From the NCBI GenBank assembly GCA_963734625.1, contig CAVTHW010000014.1, positions 1-64,000 on the forward strand: 64,000 bases of DNA. Direction: 5' to 3'. A program made the translations under genes and the position numbers. Below, piece by piece: positions 54,632 through 63,492 of the stretch; position 1 is the stretch's first letter; the number at the start of each line of letters is the position of its first letter. The DNA is from CAVTHW01 sp963734625 (GTDB taxonomy: Bacteria; Acidobacteriota; Terriglobia; Bryobacterales; Bryobacteraceae). The notes under the pieces are model-generated. The model saw only the letters and a list, made by a program, of their open reading frames with translations, had not been told where the DNA came from and searched no databases.

Positions 54632-57600
54632 TCAAAACTCCATGCGCAGCGAAAATGCCAACTGGCGCGATTGGCGAGCCCCACTGATGCGGCCGGCACT
54701 GGAACCGGCTTGCAGCTTACCAGTGGAGATTTCGTAGGTTTGACCGCTGCTCACCCCACTGAACTCGGTGTGGTTCCACACGTTGTAGCCCTGGGCCTGG
54801 AACTTAAGCTGGCGACCTTCGCCCAAGTACTTGATCGGAATGATCTTGGCCAAGGTAACGTCCCAGTTGCTGTAGCCGGGGCCGGTCAGAAGGTTGGGCC
54901 CCGCATTGCCGAAGCATGCCGTGGTCTGGTTGGTCCAAGTGCACGGCATCGGCGGCGTGAACATCTCGGTCTTGTAATTCCTGTCGAAGGTGCGTTCGGC
55001 CTTCGGAAGGTAGGGGTCGCCCAGAACGTTGATCCGGGCGCCGTCGGCCGAGCCGGTCTGGTCCGGAGCGGCTAGGGTCGTACCGCTGGTCCCCGTATAA
55101 CCGAAGCTAGGCAAGAATCGGCTGCCGGTCTGAGCGCTGGTGATACCGGAAAGCTGCCAGCCGTCGAGGATGGCGCCCAGCGCGCGGCTGCCCATCTTCT
55201 GGCCCAGTTTGGGTAAATCGTAGGCGTAGCTGATCGCCAGCACGTGCGCCGTCCCGCCCGGACTCTTGCCCCGGCTGTCCGGGAAGTCGGTGAAGTAGCT
55301 GTACGTTATCGTCTTCGACCAAGTGTAGGCCAGCGTGTACGACAAGCCCTGAGTGTGCGAGCGCCGGACCGACGCCTGCAGACCGTGGTAGTAGGCGCTG
55401 TTCGTGAAGTTGTACTGGGTTATGCTGCCCATCCCCGGATAGTTCATACGGAAGTAGTTGTCGTTTAACGAGCGAGATGCCGTATAGGTCCCCAGGAATG
55501 GGGTGCTATAGGTCGGCTTATTGGCGTTGGTGGGATCGACGTTGGCCGGATCGTATCGCGAGAACATCGGGATTGGGTTGATGTTCCGGCCCGCCAGGAT
55601 GTGCCGCCGCAAGGCCGGCACGTAGGAAACGTCAATCACCGTCCCGAAGCCCAGGCTCTGCTGGATGCCGAAGTTCCCGTTCATCATGTTTTCGTACGGC
55701 TTGTTGCCGGTCATGTTCCGGCCGGGAGCCGTCACGTTGATCGATCCGCCCGTTGTTCCCGCCAGGCTGTTGATAGTCACGTATTGCAGCGTCGATTGCG
55801 TGGCCTTTGGCGGTTGCCCGTTCGTGGGCATGTTCTGGTTGCCGTCGCCGACGTTGTAGAACTGCCCGAAGCCGGCCCTAATCGCGGTCTTGCCGGTGCC
55901 GAACACGTCCCAGGCGAAGCCCAAGCGTACGCCTGGTTTGACCCTGGGGAACTTGAACATGGACAGCGGCACGTTAGGGTTAACGCCGTCGGCTACCTGC
56001 ATGCCGTTGTAGTAATCCGGCTGCACAGCGTAGCCCCCAACTGCATAGGGGACGTAGCTGCCGATCAGGTAAGCGAAGTTTGCCAGTCCCGTGCCCTTGT
56101 CCAAGGCCACCGTCTTTGCTTTGGCCAGGGCCGGATTGGCAAACGATTTTATGAGCGGATCGGTCGGCAAGGCCGGATAGTAGATCCGCGGCGCATTGGC
56201 CAAGACGTAGGTGGAAGGCAGGAAGGAAGACGCGGTCTTGTTCAGGTTCGCCTGGGGCGTAATTGCGTAGAAGCGGACGCCCATGTCCAGGGTCAACCGT
56301 CGGTGCACGCGCCAACTGTCCTGCACGTAGAATTCGATGCCCGTAAACCAGAAGTCGCCTATAAGCCTCTTGTTCTCGGTGTAGCTGTTTACCAACCCGA
56401 GGTAGGCGTTGGCGAGTCCGTTCATGGTGTCCGCGGGGGAGGAGGAGTCGTAGCCGAAGCTATAGCTTCCCCGATATAAGGCACTTCCCTCCGGCTGCTG
56501 TTCACTCTTACCGGTCCGCTCGTAGTAGAGGCCGCCCTTCAGGCTGTGCTTCCCCGTCACCTTGCTCACGTTGTCGCTGAAACTGTAGATGTCGTTCATG
56601 TTGGTGTAGGGCCGGGCATTGCTGAAACCCGTCTGGGTCTGGCTGTTGCCCCCAAAGCTGATTCCGGGAACGTACTTCGCGTAGTTCCAGTGGCCGGGAC
56701 CGTTGCCGCCGGGCCGGTTGGATATGTCGTCGAACTGGGGATCGGTGTCGCTGTACCAGTGCGGCGGATTGTTCATCCGCGACCGGTCAAGCGCGTCTTC
56801 GTACTTAACGTACCAGTCCCAGCTGTTCCAGCTCTTCCCAAACAGGAACTCGTTCACCATGGTGGGGCTGATGGTGTAGGTGATTCCCACGGCGTGGCCG
56901 TGTCCCGGGTTGGGGTGCTTCTCCGTGTAGGGCAGCCATGCGTTCTGGCTGGGCGTCCAGAGTTCATAGCCGAAACTGGTCTCCATGTCGTCGAAGTCGT
57001 TGCCCCAGCGGTAGTAGGCGTTCAGCCGGGATGTCAGGTAACCGTCAAACCGCGCCATGGTATTCTTCCGGGGGTGCGGCCCGCCCATAATGACGCGGTA
57101 GTTCCGGCCGTATTTGGTGGACGCGCTGGCATAGTCGATCGGCAACTCCGTCCAGTTGCAGACGCTGAGGTTGTTCAAGTCGTCGCAGCGGTTCGGCAAA
57201 GGCAGGAAGTTGATCATCGCCAGCCCGGTCGGGTCGGCCGGCGTGTCGATCTTGTTCCCCGGAAACTGCACGCCCGTGCTGGGGTTGATGACCGGGACCA
57301 CTTTCCCGCTGTTGTTGTAGCTGGCCGAGAAGTCGCCCAGCCGCTGCGCAGCCGTCGGCATGTTCCCATTGATGGTGCTGACGCTAGGAAGCTGTTTGGT
57401 CCACTCCTGTGAAACCATGAAGAACACCCGCTTCTTCTCGGTGTTGAACAGCTTCGGAATGAAAACCGGGCCCGATGCGCTGAACCCGTAAATGTCGTAG
57501 CGGTACTTGGGCTTGGGCGTGACGCGCTCCAGCAGGCCGGTGTACTTATTGATCTGGGAGCCGGCCCGGTTGCCGAAGAAGGTGTTGGCGTTGAAGTACT

Positions 57601-58366
57601 CGCGCCGCAGGGTCCACCACAAACTGCCCCGGAACCTCTGGCCGCCGCCCTTGGTAACGATGCTGATGGTGCCGCTCGCGTTGCGGCCGTATTCGGCCTG
57701 GTAGCCGGACGTCAGCACCCGGATCTCGCCTATGGAGTCCAGGTTTGGCTCGAAGTGAATGGTGCCGTTGGAGCCGGTGTCCATGTCGGTGATGCCGTCC
57801 ACCGTGACGTTCTTCTGGCCACCGCCGTTAATCGTGCCCGGCAGGCCGGTGCCCGTGCTCTCACCACCGCCGACGCCCGTGATACCGGGGATCAGTTGCA
57901 GGAGACCGAACAGATCGCGGCCCTTCAGGGCGATGCTGTTGATCTGGTTGCCGTCAATCAGCGAGGACTTCTCGCTGCTGGCCACCTGCACCTGCTGGGC
58001 CGTCGCCGTGACGGACACTTCCTGCGTCACGGTGCCCAGTTCCAGCGCGATGCGTCCCACGTCGCGCGTATCGCTGGACGCCAGGTTGATGTCTTTCTGA
58101 GAATACGACTTGAAACCCGTGGCCTTCACCGCCAAAGTGTAGCTCCCGGGAGCCATATTCGTGAAGCGGAAGATCCCGCTCGCCGTTGAAACTGTATTAC
58201 GGACCGCTCCCGTCGCCTGATCCGTCAACTGAACCTCGACGTTAGGGATCACCGAGCCGGTCTGATCCGTCAAAGTCCCAGTCAGGTTACTGGAGGTTTG
58301 GGAAAACGCGATCCCGCACGCGAGTAAGAGCGTAGTGACGCACTTTATTAGCATTTTTATTGACAT
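54632..58366 (-). CDS. Oar/SusC-like TonB-dependent outer-membrane receptor
   Basis: The protein has 1244 residues. A signal peptide (1-22) is followed by a carboxypeptidase-regulatory-like domain (about 25-105; LTDQTGSVIPNVEV, GSYTLAVKATGF), a plug (about 125-245; GGGQKNVTVDGITDMDTG) and a long barrel ending FSLRMEF with C-terminal Phe. Oar-type receptors are abundant in Acidobacteriota and import oligosaccharides or peptides with TonB energy. No SusD partner is adjacent. AAAGG precedes the ATG. Its position among sugar enzymes suggests glycan uptake, which is inference. Confidence 0.88.
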   Translation of the reverse strand: MSIKMLIKCVTTLLLACGIAFSQTSSNLTGTLTDQTGSVIPNVEVQLTDQATGAVRNTVSTASGIFRFTNMAPGSYTLAVKATGFKSYSQKDINLASSDTRDVGRIALELGTVTQEVSVTATAQQVQVASSEKSSLIDGNQINSIALKGRDLFGLLQLIPGITGVGGGESTGTGLPGTINGGGQKNVTVDGITDMDTGSNGTIHFEPNLDSIGEIRVLTSGYQAEYGRNASGTISIVTKGGGQRFRGSLWWTLRREYFNANTFFGNRAGSQINKYTGLLERVTPKPKYRYDIYGFSASGPVFIPKLFNTEKKRVFFMVSQEWTKQLPSVSTINGNMPTAAQRLGDFSASYNNSGKVVPVINPSTGVQFPGNKIDTPADPTGLAMINFLPLPNRCDDLNNLSVCNWTELPIDYASASTKYGRNYRVIMGGPHPRKNTMARFDGYLTSRLNAYYRWGNDFDDMETSFGYELWTPSQNAWLPYTEKHPNPGHGHAVGITYTISPTMVNEFLFGKSWNSWDWYVKYEDALDRSRMNNPPHWYSDTDPQFDDISNRPGGNGPGHWNYAKYVPGISFGGNSQTQTGFSNARPYTNMNDIYSFSDNVSKVTGKHSLKGGLYYERTGKSEQQPEGSALYRGSYSFGYDSSSPADTMNGLANAYLGLVNSYTENKRLIGDFWFTGIEFYVQDSWRVHRRLTLDMGVRFYAITPQANLNKTASSFLPSTYVLANAPRIYYPALPTDPLIKSFANPALAKAKTVALDKGTGLANFAYLIGSYVPYAVGGYAVQPDYYNGMQVADGVNPNVPLSMFKFPRVKPGVRLGFAWDVFGTGKTAIRAGFGQFYNVGDGNQNMPTNGQPPKATQSTLQYVTINSLAGTTGGSINVTAPGRNMTGNKPYENMMNGNFGIQQSLGFGTVIDVSYVPALRRHILAGRNINPIPMFSRYDPANVDPTNANKPTYSTPFLGTYTASRSLNDNYFRMNYPGMGSITQYNFTNSAYYHGLQASVRRSHTQGLSYTLAYTWSKTITYSYFTDFPDSRGKSPGGTAHVLAISYAYDLPKLGQKMGSRALGAILDGWQLSGITSAQTGSRFLPSFGYTGTSGTTLAAPDQTGSADGARINVLGDPYLPKAERTFDRNYKTEMFTPPMPCTWTNQTTACFGNAGPNLLTGPGYSNWDVTLAKIIPIKYLGEGRQLKFQAQGYNVWNHTEFSGVSSGQTYEISTGKLQAGSSAGRISGARQSRQLAFSLRMEF

Positions 58367-58559
58367 TGCTTTAACCTTTGCTTTGTCCCCTTTGCCGTAG
58401 ACTCCCCACTTATGCCGGTCCGCTGTGCCATCCTCCGTCCCGGCCTGCCGTGATCGAGCGAATACTTAAGCTTGGATGCTTATATCACAGTTGCACGCGC
58501 TTGTCCAGCGGATTTTGGCCTCACGGGTCGTACCGCGTGGAAAACAGTGGGCTTAGGCG

Positions 58560-58790
58560 AAGGACTACCGGGCTGTCCCCAGCCGCCGAGCGGCGCGGCG
58601 CGGGCCAGGGCGATGGCCTCCGAGCAGTTCGCCGCGTTCAGGGAATTGGCGGGTGAAGCGGCTCCCCGTTGAAGGCCTGCGCCCAATCGTCATCGCCCCT
58701 TAAGACGCCCTTTTCGCCCACGGGTAGCGTGCCGGTCGCCCGCATCTGGCGATTGTCCTCTTCCAATTGCTGGATCGAGATCCGAAGGGT
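58560..58790 (-). pseudogene. Remnant of Gfo/Idh/MocA oxidoreductase C-terminus
   Basis: Minus-strand frames read QLEEDNRQM, ATGTLPVGEKGVL, DDWAQAFNGEP and, after a frameshift, NSLNAANCSEAIALARAA. These match in order ATGSLFVGDKGVI, DWIAAFKGG and FLNAANCSEAIALAG of the oxidoreductase at 34216. The stretch between GEKGV and DDWAQ is deleted, and everything before about residue 370 is gone. It lies just after the stop of the oxidoreductase at 58796. Confidence 0.75.
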
Positions 58791-58795
58791 TGCGA

Positions 58796-59863
58796 TCAAA
58801 CGATGTATTCTTTTGCGTTGGCCGGCATGGAGAGCAGAACTCCCCGCTCAGGCAGGGAAGTCCTCAGCAGGGCGATCTCGTCGGCAATGCCGGTTAGGGG
58901 CAGGGCTACCTGGCCGCCGGCGGCCGAGCGGCAGAGAGCCATCATAATCTCGAAACCCTGGTAGGCGCTTTCGAAGTTACAGGGGTGCACCTGCTTCTCA
59001 TCATCCAGCCACTCGGCCATTTGCTGGATGTACGGCGGCATATCCAGGTCGTAGTTCATGCAACCCGGTCCCGACTCGGCGCCCTGCCGGGTGACCGCGC
59101 GCCAGCCTCCGCCCGTGAGGACTTCGGCGAAACCGTCAGTGCCTTGCGCACCGATGCGGCACTTCCTCCACCAGTAGTCGACCTCCGGAACGTCAGGCGC
59201 GCCCGCGCCGCACTCAACAATCCCGTGAACACCGTTGGCGAAATGGATAAAACCGCCGATGTAATCGGGCGAAGGGTGCACATCGTAAAGCTTGCCGCGT
59301 CCTGCCGCTTGCGCCATCACCCATTCCGCTTCGGCTTCGCCGTTGAACCAGCGCATGTAGTCGATAAGGTGGGACAGCATGTGCGTCATCCAGCCGGTCG
59401 CGGTTCCATACACGGTGTGGACCCGTCCTAGCGCGCCGCTCATCACCAATTCGTGCACCTTCCTGTAATGAGCCCCATAGCGGTGCTGGTGGCTTACCAC
59501 GGCCTTCACGCCGCTCGAATTCAGAGTCTTGCGTATCTCGAATCCTTCGGCGCTGCTGAGTGCCACCGGCTTCTCCATAGCGATCAGGCGGGCGCCGCTT
59601 TCGACGCCGGCCTGAATCATTGGCATGCGAACATGGGGCAGGGTGCAAAAGCAGAATACATCGGGTTTCGCCGCCGCGGCGACCTTACGGGCGTCGGTTC
59701 CCTTCAACACTACACCCAGCTTGGCGGCGGCCGCGTCCAACCGCGCCTGATCGATGTCACAAAGGCCGGCCACCTCGAACCGCCCGTTAGCCTGGAAAGC
59801 AGCGGCGTGGTGCATGCCGCGTTTGCCCACGCCGACCACGACAACCCTATACTTGCGATCCAT
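58796..59863 (-). CDS. Cytoplasmic Gfo/Idh/MocA oxidoreductase
   Basis: The protein has 355 residues without a signal. Motifs: VVVGVGKRG, CTLPHVRM, AMEKPVALSSAEG, HQHRYGAHY and a HMLSHLIDYMRWF segment with the catalytic-type His. It starts 3 bases after the stop of the aminotransferase gene, so the two form a tight operon. The pair resembles modules that make or break amino sugars by sequential C-oxidation and PLP-dependent transamination. The substrate is unknown. Confidence 0.87.
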   Translation of the reverse strand: MDRKYRVVVVGVGKRGMHHAAAFQANGRFEVAGLCDIDQARLDAAAAKLGVVLKGTDARKVAAAAKPDVFCFCTLPHVRMPMIQAGVESGARLIAMEKPVALSSAEGFEIRKTLNSSGVKAVVSHQHRYGAHYRKVHELVMSGALGRVHTVYGTATGWMTHMLSHLIDYMRWFNGEAEAEWVMAQAAGRGKLYDVHPSPDYIGGFIHFANGVHGIVECGAGAPDVPEVDYWWRKCRIGAQGTDGFAEVLTGGGWRAVTRQGAESGPGCMNYDLDMPPYIQQMAEWLDDEKQVHPCNFESAYQGFEIMMALCRSAAGGQVALPLTGIADEIALLRTSLPERGVLLSMPANAKEYIV

Positions 59864-59866
59864 GCC

Positions 59867-60991
59867 TCACCCTATGCGCTTATCCCATTCCAGGAGCGTC
59901 GCGATCGTAAAATCCACTTCCTGCTCGGTAAGCTCGGGGTACATCGGCAGCGAAATGCAGCAGGCGGCGTTGCGTTCAGAGTTAGGGATAGGACCCGCAA
60001 TCCTGGCCTGCTTGCCCCATGGATAGCCCTCCTGCTGATGGATGGCGATGGGGTAGTGGCACTTGGCGTCTACGCCCCTCTCACTGAGGAGATTTAACAG
60101 CGGATCGCGCTGCTCCGGCTTCCTCGTCTCGATGACGTAGAGATGGAAAACGTGGCGGTAGCCGGGCGTCTCATAGGGCAGCGTGAAGTTCCTGGCGCCG
60201 GCCAGCCCGGCCGTATACCGCGCAGCCCATTTACGGCGCAAATCGTTCCAATCATCAATATGCTTCAGTTTCGCGCTCAGGATTCCGGCGTGCAGGTCGT
60301 CCAGCCGGCTGTTGAAGCCGAAACTGTGGCAGGACCGCTTCTCGGATCCATGGTTGCGCATTCTCCGGATAGCGCGATCCACCTTCTCGATGTTTGTCAC
60401 CACCGCGCCTCCGTCACCGAAGGTGCCCAGATTCTTCTGGATGATGAAGCTGGTGCAGACCGCGTCACTCAGTTCGCCGATCTTGAAGCCGTCTCCAGCA
60501 GCCCCGACCGCCTGCGCGTTGTCCTCAACTACCAGAAGACCGTGCTTGTCCGCGATCTTGCGAATGGCTCTCATGTCAGCGCACTGACCGTAAAGGTGAA
60601 CCGGCACGAGGGCTTTCGTTCTGGGCGTGATAGCCGCTTCGATCTTGGATGGGTCGATGCAATGCGTCTTGGCATCGGAGTCGACAAAAACGGCGGCGGC
60701 GCCCGCGATCCAGATCGCCTCCGCAGTGGCGAAGAAGGTATTCGTCGTGGTGATGCATTCGTCGCCGGGGCCGATCCCGAGCGCCATAAATGAAAGCCAC
60801 AAGGCGTCGGTCCCGTTCCCGAGGCCAACGGCATACTTCATCCCATGATAGTCCGCCAGTTCCTGTTCAAACCGCTTGAGCATGGGCCCCATCACGTACT
60901 GGCCGCTCTCCAGGACCTCTTTCATGTTGGCGTCGATTTCCGCCTTTATGTTGTGGTACTGGCGTACGTGCCCGTAAAATCCTACCGTCAT
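59867..60991 (-). CDS. DegT/DnrJ/EryC1/StrS-type PLP aminotransferase
   Basis: The protein has 374 residues of fold type I. It has the NGTDALWLSFMALG entry loop, HLYGQCADM, EDNAQAVGA (Asp against the PLP nitrogen), and a QKNLGTFGDGGAV segment with the Lys that binds PLP. Members transaminate keto-sugars, usually nucleotide-linked, with Glu or Gln. It is paired with an oxidoreductase that could supply the keto-sugar. AAGGAG lies 8 bases before the ATG at 60991; TATACT on the minus strand at about 61020-61027 is the probable -10. Confidence 0.88.
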   Translation of the reverse strand: MTVGFYGHVRQYHNIKAEIDANMKEVLESGQYVMGPMLKRFEQELADYHGMKYAVGLGNGTDALWLSFMALGIGPGDECITTTNTFFATAEAIWIAGAAAVFVDSDAKTHCIDPSKIEAAITPRTKALVPVHLYGQCADMRAIRKIADKHGLLVVEDNAQAVGAAGDGFKIGELSDAVCTSFIIQKNLGTFGDGGAVVTNIEKVDRAIRRMRNHGSEKRSCHSFGFNSRLDDLHAGILSAKLKHIDDWNDLRRKWAARYTAGLAGARNFTLPYETPGYRHVFHLYVIETRKPEQRDPLLNLLSERGVDAKCHYPIAIHQQEGYPWGKQARIAGPIPNSERNAACCISLPMYPELTEQEVDFTIATLLEWDKRIG

Positions 60992-61050
60992 AGCCAAGTC
61001 TCCTTATCGCGTCAATCTACGTCAGTATACATGCTGCCGGGCCGGCCGGA

Positions 61051-62583
61051 TCAAACAGCGTAGCCGCTACGATAGGGCGGATCCACGTACTTGTTGGCCG
61101 GTTCAAAGCTCGTGACGCGCATGTTCCCCGTATCCCATTCGAGCCGCTGGCCCGGAAAGCGCTGCGCCATGCAGCCTAGCAGGAAGGCTTCCGTCACTGG
61201 ACTCTGAAGCTCGAAGTTGGTGAGCGCGGCCGGCCCGCCCTTGCAGGCGGCGATCCACTGGTTGATTGAGGTGTCTCCGCCGCCGCTCGTACCACCTTGC
61301 CGGGGCGGCTGTTGGTACTTCTTAGATTCGGGGTAGACTCTCGGGTTATTCCCGTTGAAGCCGGCAAGCAAGAATCCGGAGTCGCCGACGTACATGACTC
61401 CCTCGTTGGCGTCGCCAGGCTGGAACATGCGATCGTCTTGCTTGCTCAACCCGGCCGGTCGCGGAGGCCGCAGGCCGCCGTCGTACCAGGACAGTCGGAG
61501 CGCGGGACGGCCGCCGCGGGCCGGGAAGTCCAGGTTAACGATCGACGCCTTCGGGAAGGTCTCGTCGTATGACTCGCTGGAGCAGGCCTCCCCCGCGGTG
61601 GGTGGGGCGAGGTCAAGGATCTTGAACAACCCGGAGAAACTGTAGCAGCCCATGTCGCCGAATGAGCCGCAACCGAAGTCGTACCACCCGCGCCAGACAA
61701 ACGGGAGGTAAGCCTTGTTATAAGGACGCCATGGAGCGGGACCAAGCCAGAGATCCCAGTCGAGCCCCGAGGGAACCGGTTGCGTGTCCTTGGGCCGGTC
61801 CACTCCCTGCGGCCAATACGGGCGGCTCGACCAGTTGTGGACCTCGCGCAGCCTCCCGATCGCCCCATCCGCAATCCATTCCGAGATGAGCCTGGTGTCC
61901 GCCGAGGACGGATTGTTCACCGGCAGCGAGGTAGCAACCTTCATCTCGCGAGCCGTCTGGGCTACGCGGCGCGCCTCACCGATGGAGTGCGCCATAGGCT
62001 TCTGACACAGAACGTGTTTACCCTTGCGCATGGCAGCCAGGGAGATGGGTGCGTGCCAGTGGTCTGGCGTGGCTATGTACACCGCGTCCAGATCCTTCTC
62101 CTTGTCCAGCAGCTCGCGGTAATCCCGGTACGCGCCGCAGCCTGAATAACCGGCATCCTTTCGAGAGGCGTAGTACGCCTCCACGAGACGCTTGGCTGGC
62201 TCCCGGCCGCCCATGCCGAGGCTGGTCTGGAAGGTGTGGGTGAGTTGTACGGCTCCCGGGGAAGCCATATCCTCACCCCATTTCTCGTAGCCGGGGCCCA
62301 ACATCCGGCGTTCCGAATTCAGCAGTGCCTCTTTGCCATACTCGGCATAGTCCTTGCTGCCCTGATTGCAGTCGCAGACGGCCACAACCTGGATTTCGGG
62401 GCGAGTCAAGAGACTCATTGTAACGACCATGCCCTGGCGGCCCAGGCCGATCGAGGCCATTGTGATCCTGTCGCTGGGCGCAACAAAGCCGCTCCCGCCC
62501 AGAACATTGCGTGGAAGAATGGTGAAAGCTGCCGCTCCGGCGAAGGCACGGCGCGACAACAGGCTGGATTCTCCAGTCGTCAT
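61051..62583 (-). CDS. Tat-exported Gfo/Idh/MocA oxidoreductase, QKP variant
   Basis: The protein has 510 residues. The signal is SRRAFAGAAAFTILP, then MASIGLGRQG, ATPDHWHA and CQKPMAHSIGEA, where Gln replaces the Glu of EKP. The substrate domain has WSSRPYWPQG and FVWRGWYDFGCGSFGD. There is only a short Gly-rich run near 430. GGAGG lies 6 bases before the ATG at 62583 and TATACT (minus strand, 62615-62620) is the likely -10. Like the 34216 product, it combines a modified KP motif with Tat export. Confidence 0.87.
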   Translation of the reverse strand: MTTGESSLLSRRAFAGAAAFTILPRNVLGGSGFVAPSDRITMASIGLGRQGMVVTMSLLTRPEIQVVAVCDCNQGSKDYAEYGKEALLNSERRMLGPGYEKWGEDMASPGAVQLTHTFQTSLGMGGREPAKRLVEAYYASRKDAGYSGCGAYRDYRELLDKEKDLDAVYIATPDHWHAPISLAAMRKGKHVLCQKPMAHSIGEARRVAQTAREMKVATSLPVNNPSSADTRLISEWIADGAIGRLREVHNWSSRPYWPQGVDRPKDTQPVPSGLDWDLWLGPAPWRPYNKAYLPFVWRGWYDFGCGSFGDMGCYSFSGLFKILDLAPPTAGEACSSESYDETFPKASIVNLDFPARGGRPALRLSWYDGGLRPPRPAGLSKQDDRMFQPGDANEGVMYVGDSGFLLAGFNGNNPRVYPESKKYQQPPRQGGTSGGGDTSINQWIAACKGGPAALTNFELQSPVTEAFLLGCMAQRFPGQRLEWDTGNMRVTSFEPANKYVDPPYRSGYAV

Positions 62584-62668
62584 TGCAGACCTCCTACCCG
62601 ACACCAACACAAAGAGTATAGGTCATGTCCGAAGGCGGCGGCGGGCTCGTATTCCAATCCGCCTCTGA

Positions 62669-63433
62669 TTCGGCAAGCTTCGGGTAATCGCTTTTGGCGC
62701 CCATTCGGATGATTGCGACGGCAAGGCAGGCGGCCTGGCTGCCAAGTATGCGGCCCTGGGCCACCATGTGAAGTTCGTCTCTGTGACCAACGGCGACGCC
62801 GGCCACCAGAGCGAGGGTGGTGGAGCGCTTGCCATGCGCCGCCGAAAGGAGGTGCAAGAGGCGGGCCGCCGCATAGGCATTGAGTATGAGGTCCTCGACC
62901 ATTATGATGGCGAGCTGGCCCCCAGCCTCGAAGTGCGCCAGCAGATCATCCGGAAGATCCGGGAGTGGAAAGCTGACATTGTTTTTTCGCCGCGCCCGAA
63001 CGACTACCATCCCGACCATCGCTACACCGCGGTTCTGGTCCAGGACGCTGCGTACATGGTTGTGGTGCCCAACATCTGTCCGGACACTCCCGCGCTCCGC
63101 CGCAATCCGGTCTTCTTTTACTTCCAGGACGGCTTTGAGCGTCCGAATCCGTTTCGTCCCGATGTCGCCGTTACATCGCAGATGTACGAGTGGTTGCCGT
63201 GGGTGGCGGGAAACCTGGACCAAGTCCCGAAGGACCCTGGGGCTCGCCTCGATTGGCTCCGCAAGCAACGCTCCGGCGGGCTTTCCACCGCGCTTCGGCA
63301 GATCCTGCGGAAGTGGTACGGAGCGCCGGCGGATTCGATCCGCGCCGCGGAGGCGTTTGAGTCATGCGAGTACGGGCGGCGTCCGTCCGATGCCGAGATT
63401 CGGAAGCTATTTCCGTTCTTCCCTAATCAATAG
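62669..63433 (+). pseudogene. LmbE/PIG-L-type deacetylase without a usable start
   Basis: The frame encodes about 254 residues of a PIG-L/LmbE deacetylase: IAFGAHSDDCD (zinc-binding AHxDD with Ser for Pro), SVTNGDAGHQ, and FSPRPNDYHPDHRYTA with the third zinc His. The family removes acetyl groups from GlcNAc conjugates. A TGA at 62666-62668 lies just upstream in frame and no ATG, GTG or TTG occurs before the AHSDD motif. The first possible start is a GTG at 62768, which would discard the zinc site. A 5' indel or a non-canonical start must be invoked. Confidence 0.65.
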
Positions 63434-63492
63434 GAGAAGGCTCAACTCAATCAGATCTGGCAACAGGGATAACACCCCCAAATCGCCGCGGT

